Positions 61,359-64,000 of a stretch of 64,000 nucleotides of DNA are shown piece by piece (positions within the stretch are counted from its first letter, which is position 1; each line of letters begins with the position of its first letter). This DNA comes from Candidatus Lachnoclostridium avicola (GTDB taxonomy: Bacteria > Bacillota > Clostridia > Lachnospirales > Lachnospiraceae). Where the stretch lies: NCBI GenBank assembly GCA_019114465.1, contig DXFM01000015.1:1-64000 (forward strand), in the 5' to 3' direction. A program made the translations under genes and the position numbers. The notes beneath the pieces were generated by a model, which searched no databases, had not been told where the DNA came from, and was given only the letters and a program-made list of their open reading frames with translations.

Positions 61359-62182
61359 CGGAACCTGCAAAGACAATTACCCCTTATGTGGTCCGGGACA
61401 GAAAAAACAGGATTTCTGTCCGGTGCGCCCAGAGAAACACCTTCATTCCCGGGTTTCTGACTGTGGCCGCGGTGCTGAGCGTGATCAGTCTTCTGTATCT
61501 GCAGGTCGACTGGCTGAAGCTTTTGTCCAGAACTCCTGATGTGGGAGGCGTGTTCTGGGAGCTGATGCATTTTGATTTTTCCAATATGGATCTGATCCTG
61601 TCTTCCATGATGGAAACTATTTCCATCGCCGTTCTGTCCCTTCTCTACAGCCTGGTTCTGGGTGTGATCTTCGGGATGCTGGCGGCCAGGAATATTTTCC
61701 GGATTACCTGGCTTTCCGTTCTCACTCAGTCGTTTTTTACTTTTCTCAGGGCTGTGCCCACACCGGTGTGGGTGCTCCTTATGATGGTGTGCCTGGGAAT
61801 GGGGGCGGAAGCCGGTGTGGCGGGACTGTGCGTCCACACCACCGCGTTTTTTACCAAATCCTTTGCCCAGAGTTTTGAGAGCATTCCCGATGAGACTCTG
61901 GAAGCGCTGGAGGTGACCGGCACCAGCCGGCTCAGTATTTTTACCAACGCCGTGCTTCCGGCGGCGTTTTCCCAGATCGTGGCCTGGACGGGCATGCGGC
62001 TGGAGACCAATTTTTCGGAATGCGCCATCCTGGGAATGGTGGGAGCCGGCGGCATCGGCTTTATCATTTCCAGAAATCTCCAGGGCTATGAGTATGGAAC
62101 CGCCGGCCTGGCGATCCTGCTGGTATTTCTGGTGGCTTACATCATTGAACGGATATTCGTATGGGTAAAAAAGAGACTTTGA
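61355..62182 (+). CDS. phnE: Phosphonate ABC transporter permease, second subunit
   Basis: A 275-residue paralogue of the preceding permease with about six membrane segments. The coupling loop is LEALEVTGTSRLSIFTNAVLP and the core helix begins FLRAVPTPVWVLLMMVCLG. The cytoplasmic N-terminus (about 30 residues) is basic. The start overlaps the first phnE stop (ATGA). It completes the importer with PhnC and PhnD. Confidence 0.92.
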   Translation: MTEPAKTITPYVVRDRKNRISVRCAQRNTFIPGFLTVAAVLSVISLLYLQVDWLKLLSRTPDVGGVFWELMHFDFSNMDLILSSMMETISIAVLSLLYSLVLGVIFGMLAARNIFRITWLSVLTQSFFTFLRAVPTPVWVLLMMVCLGMGAEAGVAGLCVHTTAFFTKSFAQSFESIPDETLEALEVTGTSRLSIFTNAVLPAAFSQIVAWTGMRLETNFSECAILGMVGAGGIGFIISRNLQGYEYGTAGLAILLVFLVAYIIERIFVWVKKRL

Positions 62183-62211
62183 TCTGACATAAGACATAAA
62201 AGGAGAATATC

Positions 62212-64000
62212 ATGGTAAAACGACATTTGATGGGCAGCAGACTGGCTGCCGTGCTCGCTGTTTCAATCGTAGTGTCCACCGCCGCGGGAGGTGCCGGAAC
62301 GCCGTCCTATGCAAAGGCAGATTCTGTGTCCAGGCAGGTTTCCACTCCGTCTGAGTGGGACGGCGGAGAAGAAGGTGCAGAGACCGGGGAGCCGGAAGAG
62401 GAAATTGAAGAAGACGCCAAGGCGGAAGCGGAAGAGGACGTCGAGGAGACGGCCACGCCCTCAGAACTGCCGTCTCTGGAGGAACAGGAAAAACTTCCGA
62501 AAACCGAGGAGGTCGTTTGCGATGCCCCGGAGGAGGGACTGGAATTTAACGCGGACAATAAAGAGTATGCCCAGCTTTCCCAGGCAGTGGAAATGCCGGA
62601 GACCGTGGAGGTATGGGCGAAGCTGAAGCCGGGGGAAAACCGCAGGCAGATTATTCTGGGAAACTATGGCGGCGGAACTCTGAGCTGGTCGGTGGAAGTG
62701 AACGCGGACAATACCCTCCGCTACTGGGAGTGCAGAAGCGACGGAACCTCCCTGGGGAGCTGCAAGTTTGACGGGAACAACAATGAAGCGGAGATTAACA
62801 TCTGTACCGGCGAGTGGATGCTGATCACCGTTGTCCGGGACCGGGAGGACAATACGGTGAAAGCCTATATCAACGGGGAGCTGATGGGCGAAGAGCCTCT
62901 GGGAAGTTTCCGGTTTGAAGAGGAGGGAGCGGTGACCGCAAAGCCCACCAGACTGGGAACGGATTACCGCAGCGGCGCTTTCTATATGGACGGAGAGCTG
63001 GCAGAGATCCGCTTCTGGGATCATGCTCTGACGGCGGAAGAAGTGGCGGAGCACGCCTCCTACGGAGTGACCGGCTCAGAGGATGGTCTCGTTCATGCCT
63101 GGGATCTGACCTCCGGCAGCGAGAGCGGACTGGTGGAAGATCTGGCGGGGAACGTGGATATCGAACTTACCGGTTTCCGGCTGGATTTTGAGGAGCCGGC
63201 GGAAGAGACAGAAGAAGTATTTGAGATGGATTTCGAGGACGGCGAAAGTGGACAGTGGAGAAACGGCAACGGCGGAGTGTTTACCAGAGCTTCTGTGGAG
63301 GACGGCGTGCTGGTGCTCTCTGACATGACCCAGAACAATCCCGTATTCCTCACCGGGGACGGCGTTCCCTACACGGAAAACGCCGTGTATGAGGTGAGGG
63401 CGAAGGTGAGCGGTTCCTCAAATCCCGTGTTCGGACTCTGCTTCAGAGGCTCTGTGGAGAGAGATGAGGCCAACTGGATCGCCTTAAGACATGCAGGCCA
63501 GCCCACCATCCTCGCTCAGAGCAAAGACGGAGACAACGGCATCTGGGACGATCCCTGGACAGACGCGGAATACGCCCTGGAGCAGGACACCTGGTATGAT
63601 TTCAGGATCACCTACAGGGGAAAGAGCGTGACCGTTGAGGTAAAGGCGGACGGTGAGGCGGACTATACCACGCTCATCGACGGCACAGACAGCAGCACCG
63701 TCTGGGACGGCTGGAATACCGGCGCCGGGTTTATCGGATTCTGCGGCTGGGGCGCTACCCAGGATTACTATATTGACTCCATCCGCGTGGAGCCTGTGGA
63801 AAACGATCAGATCCATACGGTGACCTTTGATCTGAGGGGAGGAACCGGAACGGCGGATTCCCAGACTGTGGGAGACGGAGAGCAGGCGGCCGCCCCGCAG
63901 GGAGATGCTCCGGTGAAAGAGGGATTTACCTTTACCGGCTGGTACCGGGACGCCAACTGTACGGATCCGTGGGATTTTGAGACGGACCAGGTCTGGACGG
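62212..64000 (+). CDS. Large secreted multidomain protein, 3' end outside the window
   Basis: The frame is open from an ATG at 62212, with AAAGGAG upstream, to the window end (596 codons). Residues 1-37 are a signal peptide ending near PSYAKA. An acidic Glu-rich linker follows. About 105-300 look like a LamG/concanavalin-type domain (VEVWAKLKPGENRRQIILG, AEIRFWDHALTAEEVAEHA). About 325-525 form a second lectin-like domain. HTVTFDLRGGTGTADSQTVG to FTFTGWYRDANCTDPWDF is a Listeria-Bacteroides (InlB B-type) repeat. It lies 29 bases after phnE and may be in the operon. A catalytic part, if any, is outside the window. Confidence 0.8.
   Translation, partial: MVKRHLMGSRLAAVLAVSIVVSTAAGGAGTPSYAKADSVSRQVSTPSEWDGGEEGAETGEPEEEIEEDAKAEAEEDVEETATPSELPSLEEQEKLPKTEEVVCDAPEEGLEFNADNKEYAQLSQAVEMPETVEVWAKLKPGENRRQIILGNYGGGTLSWSVEVNADNTLRYWECRSDGTSLGSCKFDGNNNEAEINICTGEWMLITVVRDREDNTVKAYINGELMGEEPLGSFRFEEEGAVTAKPTRLGTDYRSGAFYMDGELAEIRFWDHALTAEEVAEHASYGVTGSEDGLVHAWDLTSGSESGLVEDLAGNVDIELTGFRLDFEEPAEETEEVFEMDFEDGESGQWRNGNGGVFTRASVEDGVLVLSDMTQNNPVFLTGDGVPYTENAVYEVRAKVSGSSNPVFGLCFRGSVERDEANWIALRHAGQPTILAQSKDGDNGIWDDPWTDAEYALEQDTWYDFRITYRGKSVTVEVKADGEADYTTLIDGTDSSTVWDGWNTGAGFIGFCGWGATQDYYIDSIRVEPVENDQIHTVTFDLRGGTGTADSQTVGDGEQAAAPQGDAPVKEGFTFTGWYRDANCTDPWDFETDQVWT

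Overview
The window looks like chromosomal DNA of a spore-forming, anaerobic, moderately GC-rich member of the Bacillota, most likely a Lachnospiraceae relative (Enterocloster/Hungatella/Lacrimispora-like). This is inferred from strong AGGAGG ribosome-binding sites, MecA, the sporulation protein YyaC, a DUF5711-type protein, an oxygen-sensitive pyruvate formate-lyase operon with a clostridial 2[4Fe-4S] ferredoxin, and BMP-type nucleoside transport. I see no tRNA, rRNA, CRISPR array, transposase or phage gene, and no gene-free stretch longer than 300 bases.

Layout. 1-941: 3' part of glucose-6-phosphate isomerase and its terminator. 948-13635: nucleoside block. A LacI regulator fused to a PfkB sugar kinase is divergent from a run of genes for nucleoside hydrolase, MATE exporter, BMP lipoprotein, ABC ATPase, two permeases, a second nucleoside hydrolase, a TrpF-like barrel lacking the catalytic Cys, a PfkB kinase and a LUD protein. 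13706-21130: AEC transporter, methyltransferase, a LysR gene broken by an amber codon, an intact LysR divergent from an SLC13 transporter plus esterase, a PanE-like reductase and a small conserved protein. 21281-29870: envelope and sporulation proteins, ROK glucokinase, CBS-containing pyrophosphatase, flavin reductase and a shikimate kinase-like protein. 30006-36290: MATE exporter, class I glutamine amidotransferase-like hydrolase, and a pyruvate formate-lyase operon whose glycyl-radical domain is a separate gene. 36349-44929: two paralogous PatB C-S lyase/DAACS symporter pairs flanking a MarR regulator and a sigma-54 activator; a -24/-12 promoter and a helically phased array of ACCAA repeats lie before the second pair. 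44962-46903: MerR-controlled flavodoxin and MecA. 47120-49446: a Ser/Thr kinase with no ordinary start codon, followed by a P-loop-like protein and a small protein. 49661-55816: GH18 hydrolase, metallophosphoesterase, a protein translated from behind a long RNA hairpin, an NrdG-like radical SAM enzyme and TadA. 55813-64000: phosphonate block with DeoR regulator, PhnX, iron alcohol dehydrogenase, PhnD, PhnC, two PhnE and the start of a large secreted protein.

How it works together. The nucleoside block would import nucleosides, split them to base and ribose, and phosphorylate the sugar. The PFL operon supplies enzyme, radical domain, activase and probably its electron donor. The PatB/DAACS pairs would import a sulfur amino acid and cleave its C-S bond. 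The phosphonate block would import a phosphonate, release phosphate and acetaldehyde, and perhaps reduce the aldehyde. The strongest leads are the kinase/P-loop locus with its hidden ribosome-binding site and apparent AUC start, the split PFL, the sigma-54 enhancer array, and the Cys-less TrpF homologue in a nucleoside operon.
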